Shown here: positions 23,421-34,901 of the stretch, piece after piece | Layout: each line of letters opens with the position of its first letter | How positions within the stretch are numbered: position 1 is the stretch's first letter | Assembly: GCA_029378245.1 (NCBI GenBank) | Contig: JARKIF010000005.1 | Coordinates: 1 to 64,000, forward strand | Length of the DNA: 64,000 nucleotides | Direction of reading: 5' to 3' | DNA from: Roridomyces roridus | Taxonomy: Eukaryota; Basidiomycota; Agaricomycetes; Agaricales; Mycenaceae | Program-made: the position numbers and the translations under genes | The notes under the pieces: generated by a model | Databases searched by the model: none | What the model was told of the DNA's origin: nothing | The model's input: the letters and a program-made list of their open reading frames with translations, nothing else

Positions 23421-24669
23421 TTATGCCCCGGGATGGAATGTAACACCCGTGAATGTCCCTACCTCCCGTTGAAGCGCCCTCTTGTTTGATCCATCCAGCT
23501 CTGTAACCCACACGGTCCCGGAAAGGTCGCACACATAAATCTTACAACAATCATCAGCTCTTTGAAGCACCGAATCCAAAGACGAACTCACCTTCCCTCC
23601 AGCTCGATCAATCGTCAATCCCATGGCCTCGTGATACCTCTCGGCGATGACCCACTCCTTCCCAGGCCCCCTCGGCGCCCTCTTTGCATCCAGAGCCCAC
23701 CCCACCTCTGCCCGGTTAAGCGTATTCCCAAACGGCGGGTCCCCGCGATCCGTCCAATACAAAAATCCAGCGTTGAACTCGAGGTGTATCGGTTCTGGCA
23801 TCCCACTGAACAGCGCCTCGACGTCGTGGCGGGAGTGCGGTTGGGAACCAGGCGGGAGCTCGATAGGTGCGCGCAAGATGGAGCCGCACCAGCCTTTGTT
23901 GGCCCCCTTTTGCGTCCAGTACATCAACCCCCGAGATTTGTCGAGGACGAGCCCAACACACCACTTTCGTGGGTTTTTGCGCTGCTCCACGTCGTCGGAG
24001 GCCGGGGTTGTCGACGCGTATAGCGTCTCCACGTTCGAACCGTCCAAGTTGCACCGCATAATCCGGCAACCCTCGCGATCGCACCAATACAACTTCTCCC
24101 CCTCCGTGTCGAGGACGAGCTGTTTCGGTGTGCGGGTTACTCCCACCGGGACGATCGTGGTGATATTTGAGCCGTCGGCGAGATTGGCTCGGCTGATGAA
24201 GCCGTTGTTTTCGCTGGAGAAGGTGCCCATGTTGGTCCAATAAATGTGACCTGCGAAAAGATTAGATATGTACAAGCGTGAAAGGATGCGAAAGCCACCT
24301 TTTCCAGGCCTAGTGTCAATCTGCACCGCGTCAGGCATGCTCGTCAGCCCCGAAATCAAAGTCCCGCTCGTCCTCCCGTCGGTTGAGAGGGTTTGAATTT
24401 CCCCCTTCATCACCTCGAGTAAAATAAGCCGATGCTTGTTCGTGTTCTCCGCAGAGTCTTCCAAAGGCACGCCGAAAATCTCCCTCATGACGCGCCGCAC
24501 CTCCTCCTCACTCGCTACCCCTTCTTCAACCATCTTGTCAGATTCGCGCGCGAGTGCGTCTTGGAGTCGTGTTTGCCTGCAATGAGAGTCAATTTGCAGA
24601 TACCACGATTACCGGGCATACGTACACAGGAATGATGGGCATGGACGTGGTGGGGTGTGTGAAGGGCAT
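23421..24669 (-). CDS. YWTD (LDL-receptor class B-like) beta-propeller protein
   Basis: Four exons join in frame. The likely ATG at 24669 gives a short first exon (MPFTHPTTSMPIIPV) joined to QTRLQDALARESDKMVEEGV; if that exon is wrong the start is the in-frame ATG at 24533. The body has repeated YWTD-type blades: HIYWTNMGTF, KLYWCDREGCRIMRCNLDGS, LMYWTQKGANKGWCGSILRA, FLYWTDRGDPPFGNTLNRAE and IYVCDLSGTVWVTELDGSNK. These fold into a six-bladed propeller in LDL receptors, SMP-30 and related proteins. There is no signal peptide or membrane anchor, unlike animal receptors, so a soluble intracellular propeller of about 380 residues is expected. The function is unknown. Confidence 0.85.
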
Positions 24670-26368
24670 TTTTTCACTGCCATTGGACCTGTGGAGAGAC
24701 TTTATAGCTGAGACTTACCCGAGCCCATCGTCCACGATTCAAGAACCAGAATCAGGCGGGAGTCGAGCCATGTGCATGAGGATGCCTGGGATGCGGTAAG
24801 TCGGCCATGGTGGTGGTAAGAGGAAAAGATGAATCTAAGGCCCGGTCACACGGCGGCATCCATCGGCGGCGCTAATAGTAACGGAACAAATCCGGATTGC
24901 ATGTGGCCATCGAACTTGGAGTCTTTCCGACCGAAACAGTGTTCCTGTTATCTTTCCCGACTCTTCGCCAAAGTCGAGGAATGGTCCGGTCGGCTGTCAT
25001 CGCTCCACTTTTCCATCAACTTCCACCTTGTTCAACTTGTTCAACTGTTGTGGGCATATCGCGACGTCACCACTTCAAACTACTGGTTGGATCCGGCAAG
25101 CGAAATCATCAGAACCTGCACGCCACTGCACGAACGCTAGACGGACCAGAACGGACGAAGCCGAGCGGCACAAGCCTCAATCTCCGGATCCGACGCCATG
25201 CTTACTTACCAGACCCACACGACACATAATGCCGTTGCCGCCATCCCGTCGCAACGAGGGCGCTCCAGCATGCAGAGACTCGGGTGTTCGGCGCTGACTG
25301 ATGCTTCCACGCGGCGGACCGCGTGAAACCAAATGTTTCGATTGAACCGCCCGATATTCTATTTTATTTCCCCGTCTTCCTCCGTCGACACGTAGGATAT
25401 AGGATCTCGCACCTGAGAAACAACACGAATACTTCGAAAATCTACATTGTGCTTCGGTCTGATGCGTTTTTCAACATTGACGCACGTGAACGACTCCCAC
25501 GGTTCAACTTTGCATTGATCATGATGTGTGATCCGAAGACTGATGACCTTGCTTGCCAAGGTTTGTTCCCATACCCTAAATTCACGTGTTTGCTTTCTTG
25601 CGATCAAATCGGATCTAGTCATGTCTTTTGACAAAGACACGCCTTTTACAACACATCGATTGTGAAATGCGTGGTATGCGTGGTACATACTTCTCTTCTT
25701 CGACGACGTCGCTGCTGCCACAGCAAACCAAAATTGAAAAAAAACAGTAGATCAACACGTACTCTCTGCCTTGACGCATCATTCACGTCTCACGCGCATA
25801 CTTACAGCGACGAACCATCGTGCACCGCGTCTGCAACGCTGCAAGAAGGCGGCCGCTGTCCCTTCAGCACTACCAGGAACCGAGGAAGACGGATATTTAA
25901 GTTGGAGACTCACAAAGAGGTTCCAACTTCCCAGTCCTTGGTATGCTGTGTCGGTTTCGGTCCGCTTTCAACTATTCAGTCCACTAACTCAGTCCAAAGA
26001 TTACAATACTCCTATGCATCAGCTCGTCTCCCCGAAGAAGAAAGCTCGCAAGGCTTGATTGCCGTCTTGGTCCATGTCCCTGTCTTTCCGTGTACTTCTA
26101 CGCAATGTACTTGTATTCGGATATTCCCCGTTTACTTGTAAATTTAACTGTTTCGTCATCTTGCTCCGCAAGCAAGGTTTCAGCTGGCGTCAGCCTGCGC
26201 TTTCGAGTTACCAGTCAATCTCAAAACATAGCTCGTGGCTTCGCCGCACCGCGGCTCCGTCGGATTCACAAGAAGGCAACATTACAGTGTGTTTACTTAA
26301 GTACAACGAAGAAGCTCGTCTAGCGCCAGGACTGGATCATCCCACATAACCTGTTCCTAGATCAGCAC
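24670..26368. other. Gene-poor stretch
   Basis: No family-level match was seen on either strand. The longest plausible reading (about 25662-26141, plus) is Arg/Ser-rich with no conserved motif. A frame ending PMHQLVSPKKKARKA at 26058 could be the end of a small unrecognised gene, but I could not find supporting upstream exons. Confidence 0.4.
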
Positions 26369-27466
26369 CTAGCGAATGGCAGTCAAAATCATTGGACGCA
26401 CAAAGTGATTAGCACCTTCAATACACCGGAACTCAATCGGCACACGCTCCTTCTCTGCCGCTGCTTCCAGCCGATCCTGGAGCGTCCATATCGCCGAATA
26501 AACGAACCCGGCATTTGCAGCCCCATACAAATTAACTACACGGGGCTCGTTCCACGCAGTCCTGATAACTGGATCAAAGAGCGCCTGGTTGGTCTGTGCG
26601 GTGAGTATGGCAGAAAAGGGTTCCTGGGTGAGGATCGTATCACATTTGTCGCCGACACTCAAATCGACGACGCTGAGATGCTCTTCTTGAGGCATATGAT
26701 CGAAGGTCCCCGGCTTCGAGGTGGGATGATATCCCAGCTGCGACAGGTCGCGCGTAGAGAGATCGCCGTGAGCAAAGTAGCTCCCGACCCATGTGGCAAA
26801 AGTAGAGGCGCGAGCGGCCGGGGTGAGCTTTTCGTCGTAGAGGGGCATGTAAGAATGCGGTGGGAGAGGCATTCCGAGCGGCATCACGGGGGGATCTAGA
26901 GAGAAATGTAAGTAAGACGAAGTTTCGCAGAAAAAACCGTACCCCACATAATGAACGACTTGACAACAGACCGCAGCCGCTCCCTGCTTTGGAGGGGCAA
27001 ATCCATTATAGCGCACATTGCAGCCAAAAGGAATGTGTTTCCCAGCGACCATCCGACAAGGGCCGTACTACCGCCAGAGAGGTCGTATTTCTGGATGATG
27101 CCGTCCACAGCAAGAGCGATATTGATTCCGGCATCCTTGACGAGCGCTGTACGCTCCTCGTCGGTTCCCGAGGCGTATATGTTGAGCTCTTCCGGTGTAT
27201 GGGGCGTGGATCCTGGGTATTCATGCCTGTTGATACTGAATATGCGCACAGAACGGGCTGGGGCCAGAGGTAGAAGCTTTTGGAAGATGGCTGAAGGCTT
27301 GTGAATGGTCGGACCCAACGAGATAAGTAGCTGAAGTAAACACACCGCCGTGAAAGGTATGCCCATGAATGAGGATGAGAGTCTTGTAGTTCTCCTGATA
27401 GTTTGGAATGCCGCTGTCCGTGTAAAATAACTGAACGTCTTTGCCCGGAATCGAGACTGTAGGCAT
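26369..27466 (-). CDS. Alpha/beta hydrolase
   Basis: The ATG at 27466 (MPTVSIPGKDVQLFYTDSGI) opens the usual beta-strand start. Three exons join in frame. LILIHGHTFHG is the oxyanion-hole HG motif, INRHEYPGST follows across an intron, and VGWSLGNTF carries the nucleophile Ser in G-x-S-x-G. Near the C terminus IEGANHFVRP carries the catalytic His. The acid residue is probably in the FDPVIRTAWNEPRVVNLYG region, but I cannot fix it. About 330 residues is normal for a soluble esterase or epoxide-hydrolase-like enzyme. The substrate is unknown. Confidence 0.88.
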
Positions 27467-27675
27467 TGAGAAGTGAGAGTAACCGGTCTGGAATAGGTCT
27501 ATTACGACGCGACGCCTTTCCGCAGTTCCGTCACCTATTCTCGTGCAGTTAATCTTATCGAGAAGGCGGACTATCGCCGAATCAGTCATAAAATTCATTA
27601 GATAGATTTGCGTACAATGAAATCAAGAAAAAGGAGGAGGTAGCCAAGCTGTTCGGATTGTCCCCACGTAAATAC

Positions 27676-28126
27676 TCATCCTGTCATCCACACGAAGTCC
27701 AAAAGCCGCTCGAGAACATCACCGCTGGGACGTAGACCGATATCCGCTTCCCGGGGAGCGGGCTCATCTTCAGGGTCCTACCACGGCTCAAGCCAAGTTA
27801 AATTGAATGATCTGAGGCGAGCGTTCCTTTTGGCCCACTGGACGTCAAGGGCGTCGTAATCGAAATCGTTGTTGAGGTCGAACCCTGCTGCTCCTTCATC
27901 GCCGTTGTTTTGGTCCTTTGCGCCGCTATCCTCTGAGTCCTCTGTGTGCGTCTGGTGCTCACTGCCATCCTCAGCTTGGCGCAACAAGACGTCAGCGCCG
28001 CGTTGGGAGCCGTTAAAGAAAGGAAGGAGTCTCCTGCGCGGTCCCAAACAGTTTTGTCGCTTCGTGAGCTTCTGTGACTTGGGCCACTGGAATGAAGAAG
28101 TAGGTCGAGCGCGTGCGGCTACCCAT
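27676..28126 (-). pseudogene. Small unrecognised gene with frameshift and stop
   Basis: Reading from ATG 28126 gives STYFFIPVAQVTEAHEATKL, then a one-base frame change near 28047. It continues as a well-formed acidic protein (DLNNDFDYDALDVQWAKRNA, RLRSFNLTWLEPW). A TAG at 27779-27781 then interrupts, and the same frame continues plausibly (DPEDEPAPREADIGLRPSGD, VLERLLDFVWMTG) to TGA at 27676-27678. The continuity of composition across both lesions indicates one former ORF. A more degraded homologue lies in arm A at 20110-20270. The protein family is not recognised. Confidence 0.6.
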
Positions 28127-28784
28127 CGTATGAGCGCTGAGCGTTAGTAGCTGTCCACCGTAGAAAAAGGTCAGAAAGGAGGTCAGATTGGAAGAGACTC
28201 GAAGAACCGTTGTAACTCACCTGAGACGAAGCCAGCCAAGGTACTCGATGCACGTCTGGAAAATCTGCCGTTGTGCGATACAGCATGCTGAGCCTCATGG
28301 GGGCGCGTCGCAGTTGGTGTCACTTGGTGACCGCGAAGTTGACGCCGTCAGATGCGAAAATGCTTCCGTTTTTCTCACCCTGTTCTACTCCGTACCATCA
28401 AGTCCCTTTCTATGCAGTGTATCGTTTGGCCGTGACGAAGACACGAAATGAAGCTGGAGAATGAAGCAAAGTCGTGAACAAGTCCAGTGTCCAGTGAATG
28501 CAGCGACAAGGACAGGAAGCCGAGACGAGTCCTCGTCTTTGCAGGAGGCCAATCTCGACGTTGCGACCGACCTCCACGAAGAACTGGAAGATATCGACTC
28601 CGAGGATTGAAGAAGACCCGATGAAGATCTGAAGTTCGTACCACGTCAGACCGCGTCGCGCACCTCGATGATGCCCTCCTCCTCCTCGCCGTCATCCCCG
28701 CCGTCATCCCTCAGTCACCTGCAGATGGGCTGTGCGAAGTTTGGGACGCGCAGCGCGTTGTTGGCTGCTGTTGAATGATGGCGG

Positions 28785-28792
28785 TATAAAAG
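28785..28792 (+). promoter_or_regulatory. TATA box of membrane-protein gene copy B
   Basis: TATAAAAG lies 50 bp upstream of the ATG at 28842 and is conserved with copy A. Confidence 0.55.
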
Positions 28793-28841
28793 CGAGGCTG
28801 TCCAGTTTGGACCCCATTTTCGCTCTTGACGTTCCACCACC

Positions 28842-30435
28842 ATGTTCTTCTTCAGCCTCCTCAGCTCGTTCACCGTGCTCAGTGTGCTCCGAGAGCTCAT
28901 CGACCCCAGTCCGTTGAGCGCCGTGCAGTCTCTGCGAATATACGCTGAGAGCCTCTGCATTCTCCCCCATCCTCGACCTCATTCCCCACCCGCTCTTCCC
29001 AAACCATGGCCCGCTCCTCGACGCTTTGGAAGCCCATAGCTCTAAGCCAATGGTGCACCTCCATTTCCAGTCGTCGAGGCCTTTGGTGTCAGTCGTGACG
29101 CTGTTGGATGAGCTGGTTCTGCCTTCACCGACCCCCCTCCCCGTCGCAGACGACCCACCAACGACCGTCGCGTCAGCCATGTCAATCTCGCCCAGTTTGG
29201 CGTTGATCAATCTGGTCATGCTTGTCATCGCCGTCGCGTTGGCCGCTCTCCCAGTTACGCGTACTCGCAAGAATGCAGACGAGGTGTGTATCTTTCTCCA
29301 GCTCCATCTACCTTTACTCATGTTCTCAAATAGGACACCCTCCAAAACGACATTGGCGAGTCCACGGCGCTGGTCCCGGGCGAGCTTCCCCACCGCGCTT
29401 CCCCCAGTGCTGTTCCACTCGGAAGGACGCGCTCTCTTCTCCTTACCTGGGTGCGTTCCTTCGTCGTCATCGTTTTCCTCTGCTGACTGTCTTTCGCAGC
29501 ACGCTCGTCTCCTCATCACATACCCCGTCGTATCTCTCCTTCGTCCGGACAGTGTTGCAAGGCCGTATTTCTTTACGTTCCACATCGTGCGTTCCTTTCC
29601 ACCCATTTTGATCTTGTTCTTACCGTTCTTTTAGAAGCTTGTCCGTCGCATTCTGCTCATCGCCGACACACCTCGCATTGTTCTGGACACTATCCCACCT
29701 GGCGAGATAGCCAACGATGAATTCCAAGTCCCGCACCCCCTCGCCAAAGATATACCGCTGCCCCGACGCTCAGACCGTATTCGTTCCAAGACCGAAACCC
29801 CGGTATGTCACCTTCTTTCCCATCCCTACTCTTATTCACTGCCTCCCTAGTCCACGACCGGCAAGAACGCCGTTCCTTTATAGGAATTACCCCAGACCCG
29901 ACTGCCGTTTACCTCTAGACTCGACACCAGTAAGCACGTGCGGCCCCAAACTTTGATGATAGTCGATCAAAGCCAAGCCGCGTAGCGATCCCGGCTGCGG
30001 TGTGACTGGTTTCACGAGCCTAGTTTACCTCTGCTTCCGTGAGTCGATTCTCATTCCTCCTTGACTTTCACTCACGCGAGCCAGTCCTCCCGCACTCGCA
30101 CTCGCACAGCGCCGGGCCAGACTGTCCACATCTCGGCGGCGCTGAACCCCCCTGGAAACACCATGGGGCCTATCATGGCCCTCGACATCGACATCGACCC
30201 CACTCCGGCGACGCTGCGTGCTGTTTTCGCAGAGCCCGTCCTCGCTCGACCGACCACCCCCAACATCACTGGCATCTACGAAACACCTGTGCCTCAGAGA
30301 CTTCACTCTCGCCCTTATCTCCACCAACTTGCTAATTTGTTCTCCTCGCGCGCACTACCCCCACCGAAGCCCATATGCCGGGCCAACACGAGGACCATTG
30401 GCGGCGGTGTAATGCTCGGCCCACGACGTTGGTAG
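28842..30435 (+). pseudogene. Unrecognised membrane-protein gene, copy B with 95-bp deletion
   Basis: The ATG at 28842 starts MFFFSLLSSFTVLSVLRELI, nearly the same as copy A. Shortly after YAESLCI, 95 bp present in copy A are missing at about 28961. Because 95 is not a multiple of three, the original frame (LDALEAHSSKPMVHLHFQSS onward) is lost. The rest remains recognisable: LALINLVMLVIAVALAALPV, the 50-bp introns, and the last exons (ITGIYETPVPQRL and TIGGGVMLGPRRW, stop 30433-30435). An internal start could still give a shorter protein, so full loss of function is not certain. Confidence 0.6.
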
Positions 30436-31688
30436 TTGTCTACCACACTCTGCTTCATCTCCTTTCATTTCCTCTCTCTCTCCCTCTCTCTCTCTCCTCC
30501 ATTGCCTCCCTACGACGAGGCTTATCTCAATCTGCTCCATCTACATACTACAGACAACAGCTTGCAGAATTTTCCAAGCGTGCTGCGACAACGAGTGTGG
30601 GTATGGGGGGCCAGGGCACGGTGGCTATGGAGGTCGATTCGATGGCTTCAACACCGTTCCACCGTCCACGAGGGCTAGATTTCCCCGCAACCATCTACGC
30701 CTTCCTCTTCTCGACGAACCAGAAGGAGAATGCATCTCGGCACGTCGATTCAGATCTCGGTGCGTTTGCCTGCCATCCTTCAATGACGCTCGTGCCTCTT
30801 CTAACTGCTGCGTCTCAATGTGTTACTCATTCGCAAACTACTTACTTCGCCTTGCAAACTTGTCGATTTCTGGCACCTATCGTTGCAGTACCGGATGGTT
30901 GGAAGCTAAATTGGTGCTCAATAAAAGACCGCAACACACACATAGCGCGTTGACATCCAGAACATTGTTAGAGCGCTGCGGTTGGAGAATTACACACGGA
31001 GCCGCGCATCAGACTTTTATCAAATTGCTTGCGGCCCCAAACAAGCCCGAACAAGCTCGAAAAAGGCCAAACAAGCCCGCAAGCTCACAAGTTTGCAAGT
31101 CTATGTCCAGAATCCACAAGGTTGGCCGTTCGAGTCAGTGGGACCACATTATTTTCCATTTTTCTTTAGGTTCCCAGGTGTGTACGGATGCGGAAAAAAT
31201 ACTAGGGGGCACAGTTTTCCGTCTAACAGTTGCTGAAAGGCCACCACAGCCATAATTATCATTTACCAGGGCGCAAAAAATTCGTCACCTCTCTGACTCG
31301 AACCTGGGAGCTCCGATACAAGGCCACAAGCCGGAACAAGGGCCAAAAGTTCGCAAGCAAAATGCTATTTTGCTGATGCCGGTGCAATGTTGCTTCTCCA
31401 CATCGACGAGCTGAGAGCTCTTTCCGGATTCTCGCCATGTACTTATTGTATACTTACGATTTTTGAAGCCACAAGGCCCTGACAAGGGCCATCCTCCGAT
31501 CGAGCTCGTCCTCTCTTCTTCCTCTCTCCTAGCCAGCCCAGTGTGCATCGCAATCAAATCATCCAACTACCGCAACAGTAGAGGCTACACAAGGACTTCA
31601 AACTTTACTTTCCTGGGCGCGAGTTTGGACTAGATTCTCAGTGGTCGAAGAGCGTGCGTTGATGGTGCATTTGAAATCATGAGGATAA
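30436..31688. other. Intergenic, no gene recognised; short CT microsatellite
   Basis: A CT-rich run (about 30465-30502) opens the stretch. At 31040-31120 and again at 31318-31370 there are CAAGCCCGAACAAG-like repeats. A tRNA B-box-like GGTTCGAGTC on the minus strand near 31300 lacks a cloverleaf. No ORF shows a domain. Confidence 0.4.
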
Positions 31689-33599
31689 CTAGAGAAACTT
31701 CAATTCAAGACTCATTTGACCGTAGGAAAAGACGCCTGACCTGACGAGATGGTCTTTGTCAAACTCAGGATTTACGACGCCGTTCGGAGGAAGACTGATG
31801 TCCAGTGTTGCAAGAAGGGAGGATATGATAATGAAAACCGAGTTTTCTGCCAGATGTTTGCCTGGGCAGATACTGTGTCGCGAGGGTTGATGAGGGAAAT
31901 TCTGCTGGAATAATTTAGACTGACCGACGACCGAATCCGAAGGCCCATAGGCCGGGGTCAACTGGAGCAGTATCCTCTGCTAGAATTTAGAAAACGTTCT
32001 GGAACAAATTCGTCCGCGTTACTTTGTGCAGGGTCGAAAGCAATTGCCCTGTTGATTCATTGAAATGAACGAACTTGACAGTTGAGTAGATACTGACCAG
32101 ATGTTCGGAAGCACAACGGTGCCTTTCGGTATAAGAAAGCCGCGGTATGTGGTGTCTTTAGATGTGGAGCGAGCGATTCCCAAAGGCAAGGCTGGGTGCC
32201 AACGCATCGTTTCCTTGATAAGCGCATTCACATACGGGAGGGAAGCACGATCAGAGACACTCGGCATCCTCTCTGAACCAACCACTCGATCAATCTCAGC
32301 CTGGGCGAGTCGTTGCTTTTCCGGATACATCGCCATGGCCATCATAAAAGTAAGGATTGTCGCATAATTCTTGTCCCAGTTGTCAGAGTTAGTTTCACGA
32401 CGGAGAGAACACATACAGAGTCCCCGGCAGCTCCGTATAAGGAACCCGTCATCCATTTCAAGTCATGTTGAAAACCCAGAGACCGTTCGGAAGTCGAGTC
32501 CCAGAGCTCCTGTACCAAAGATGGGTGTTCGCCGGAGGCCTGGCTCGCAATTAGACCGAATCTTGTGAATTTCAAGTCAAATGACTTGCCATATGTTGCA
32601 ACGCGTAGTTGTACGGTTTCGTGACCAGAGACTCGATCATTTCTCTACCTTTTTTCGCTTCCTGTTGGAACGGCATCCAAGAGGGCAAATATTTCACTGG
32701 TGTCGTCAATTCTTTGTTGGTTATCAGAGTGGATGATCGCTCACTGGCTGGAATAAGATCACACAGGAATGCTCCTGGCCTAGTCGACCGCCCGACCATG
32801 TCCATGGTTGCCTCGGCGTCCGTGATGTACTGTGGAAACAACGGTTAGAGGACCATAGCGATGCTGCGCTGAGCAGGCTACCTCGTTGTCCGCCTGGTCT
32901 ACGGACAGCCCGTAGGTTATGGCCAAGACGATACGGCTCGAGATCCTGCGTCTGGGTAAGAAGCCTGCTCAAGAGCGAGAAACCGTCTTACAGGCGGACA
33001 TGACCGAAAAAGTCGAGCGGCTTCTCCAGCATGCTCTTGCAGAGTAGCACTGCGAGATCTTCTTGGATTGTGTGGTACCTTTTGACCGCATTCGGCCCCA
33101 AGGCGGTGTGAGCGAGTTTCCTGTGCCTCCGCCAGTCTTGGCCGTAGGGTAGGAGAGCCATGCTCTAGTCGAATGATTCAGTCTTTCGTATACAGCTGGA
33201 CAAGATCATACCTGGCCGAGACCCATCAATTCACCCACAACGGTGAAGACTGGTCGGTCGGAAGAAATGCCGCCTTCCTTGTCGAGGAGGTCGGTAATAG
33301 CTTCCATTGAATTCAGTACGAGGATGGAGTTGCCCAGTCCATGGAAGAATAGTATATCTGTTTCTGTAAAATATCTGACACCGTGACCTTGGAGGGTTCG
33401 AGAAGATACGCACTGAGCTTTTCTTTTTGTACTCTGTCAACTTGGTCCACGGACCGACTGGAGAGAACTTGAATATATTTCCAACCAGGGGATATCCAGA
33501 GGGTCCTGGTGGATATCGAGGGTTGTTGCACAGACGGTGGACGCCAGCCCATGCTAGAAGCGCGGCAACAAAAATTGTGGTAAGAGGGAGGTCAGACAT
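31689..33599 (-). CDS. Cytochrome P450 monooxygenase (P450 1)
   Basis: The ATG at 33599 gives an N-terminal ER anchor ([20 protein letters not shown]) and the Pro-rich hinge [18 protein letters not shown]. Later exons give [40 protein letters not shown] (helix C, WxxxR) and [16 protein letters not shown]. An I-helix like AAGDS plus [17 protein letters not shown] follows. Then come the K-helix ExxR ([13 protein letters not shown]) and the heme loop [19 protein letters not shown], whose Cys codon follows an intron. All key motifs are present, and TAG lies at the end of SLELKFL. The type resembles the fungal O-methylsterigmatocystin-oxidoreductase-like group. Its promoter region is occupied by a transposon beginning 19 bp upstream of the ATG. 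Confidence 0.9.
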
Positions 33600-33617
33600 G
33601 GAGGGCCACTGCGGCGA

Positions 33618-34889
33618 GGCGTAACAAGAACAATGGGACTGGGACTCCGCTTTTGATGCGCAGTCCCATCACAATGGGACTCAGGCATGCCGATCACGTC
33701 GCAATGGGATTCAGCGTGGTTTCATAATGCAACGGCGAACATCCGGCAGCCATTGACAGTTGATGCAACGGCAATGCGCGCAAGCTCTTGAAGTCCGTTC
33801 CTTCTTCTGTTATTCGTCCTGTACTTCAAGTTACCTTTTGTCAACAGGGCATTTGAGACGGTTCTTGCGTCCGACCGGGCCACCCACGGCATCGACAACT
33901 ACAGCATCCCCTGCAACACCGTCGATGAGGTGCAGCGCGTCGTTGACGCCACCATCACCGCTGCTGCAGCGGACCGTGCTGCTGACGTTCCTGGGCCTGC
34001 TGCCACTCCCGTGGCCGCCGCGCCCGCCCCTGCCAGCACTGCTGCCGCCACCGAGGTGTAACTTTTTGAATGCGTAGATAATTTGAGCCGTAAATAATCG
34101 TGCCAATAATATTTATTTTATGTGACTACCACCCGCGCGTGCACATGGTTTTGTCGTGATCAGTCAGCTAAGTACCAGCCTACCATGCATCCGTGGATAA
34201 CACGGACATAAATCTGCTACCAGTGTGGATTGAACCACCGGCACTAGGTGCGTACACAGCACACATCCAGGTGGGGATTCACCTACTCTCCAGCAAAGCT
34301 GGACTCACGATGAGTCCATTTACTCCTTCAGCCCATCTCCAGCCTCCACGGACGTAGACTCCAGCTGGTGACCTCACATGGCTCACATGACGATTCCAGC
34401 TGGCTGCTACCTGACAGCCCATCGGCGGTGTATGTACGGATGTCTCACAGGGGGGAAGGCATCTTTTCCGCCATGCAGAAATTTTACATTTCCGCAGTAT
34501 TTCCGCATGATTTCCGCAACATTTCCGCATGGCGGAAATGTGTTGATTTCATTACATAATCATCAGATTCTCTGCCAAATTGGCTGATTTTGATTTTTAT
34601 CACCTATTTTTGGAGCTGGCGGAAATGTTGCGGAAATACCGCGGAAATGTTGAGTAAATAAAGTATTTCCGCACTGCGGAAAAGATGCCTTCCCCCCTGT
34701 GTCTTGGAACATCGGCAGTGCATCGGCCTCCGCTCTCGGAACTCACGGCCTTGATTCACGGCACCGGAATGGGACTCCCCCAGGATAACCGAAGTTACCA
34801 AACTGCACCCCAAAAATGGGAATTGCCGATCAAAAATGGGACTCCGCCTGCCATGGCGGAGTCCCAGTCCCATTCTTCTTGTATATACT
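33618..34889. mobile_element. 1.27-kb DNA transposon just upstream of P450 1
   Basis: The ends are inverted repeats containing AATGGGACTGGGACTCCGC, extended outward by imperfect ACAAGAA matches. A 12-bp direct repeat, CCACTGCGGCGA, lies immediately outside each end (33606-33617 and 34890-34901), consistent with a target-site duplication. AATGGGACT recurs subterminally. There is no transposase. The interior holds a well-formed Ala/Pro-rich reading (33850-34062, ending TAA) and, nested, a separate 256-bp MITE. The superfamily is unresolved; subterminal repeats fit KDZ- or MULE-like elements, although 12 bp would be long for their duplications. Confidence 0.75.
34446..34701. mobile_element. CACAGG MITE, copy 1 (nested)
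   Basis: A 256-bp near-palindromic element has termini CACAGGGGGGAAGGCATC and its inverse. It is packed with ATTTCCGC/GCGGAAAT repeats around an AT-rich centre. TCT flanks both sides. The CAC start and 3-bp flank suggest a CACTA-type non-autonomous element. Copy 2 is at 38072-38327 in inverse orientation. Confidence 0.8.
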
Positions 34890-34901
34890 CCACTGCGGCG
34901 A

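Larger units (their letters stand above)
27950..30435. repeat. Arm B of inverted segmental duplication
   Basis: This is the counterpart of 17700-20270 in opposite orientation. Matching landmarks are the pseudogene start (28126), the upstream block with GAAAACGGAAGCATTTTCGC (28360-28380, inverted), the TATA box, all exons of the membrane gene, and the final GGGCCAACACGAGGACCATT. Confidence 0.8.

Noticed and set aside
25662..26141. 159-codon plus-strand ORF
   Set aside because: Arg/Ser/Thr-rich composition, no domain, overlaps another open frame of equal quality.
30465..30502. CT repeat as regulatory element
   Set aside because: Simple microsatellite downstream of the duplication arm; no promoter nearby.
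31250..31420. tRNA or tRNA-derived SINE (GGTTCGAGTC on minus strand)
   Set aside because: B-box-like motif only; the T stem does not pair and no clear A box or cloverleaf is present.
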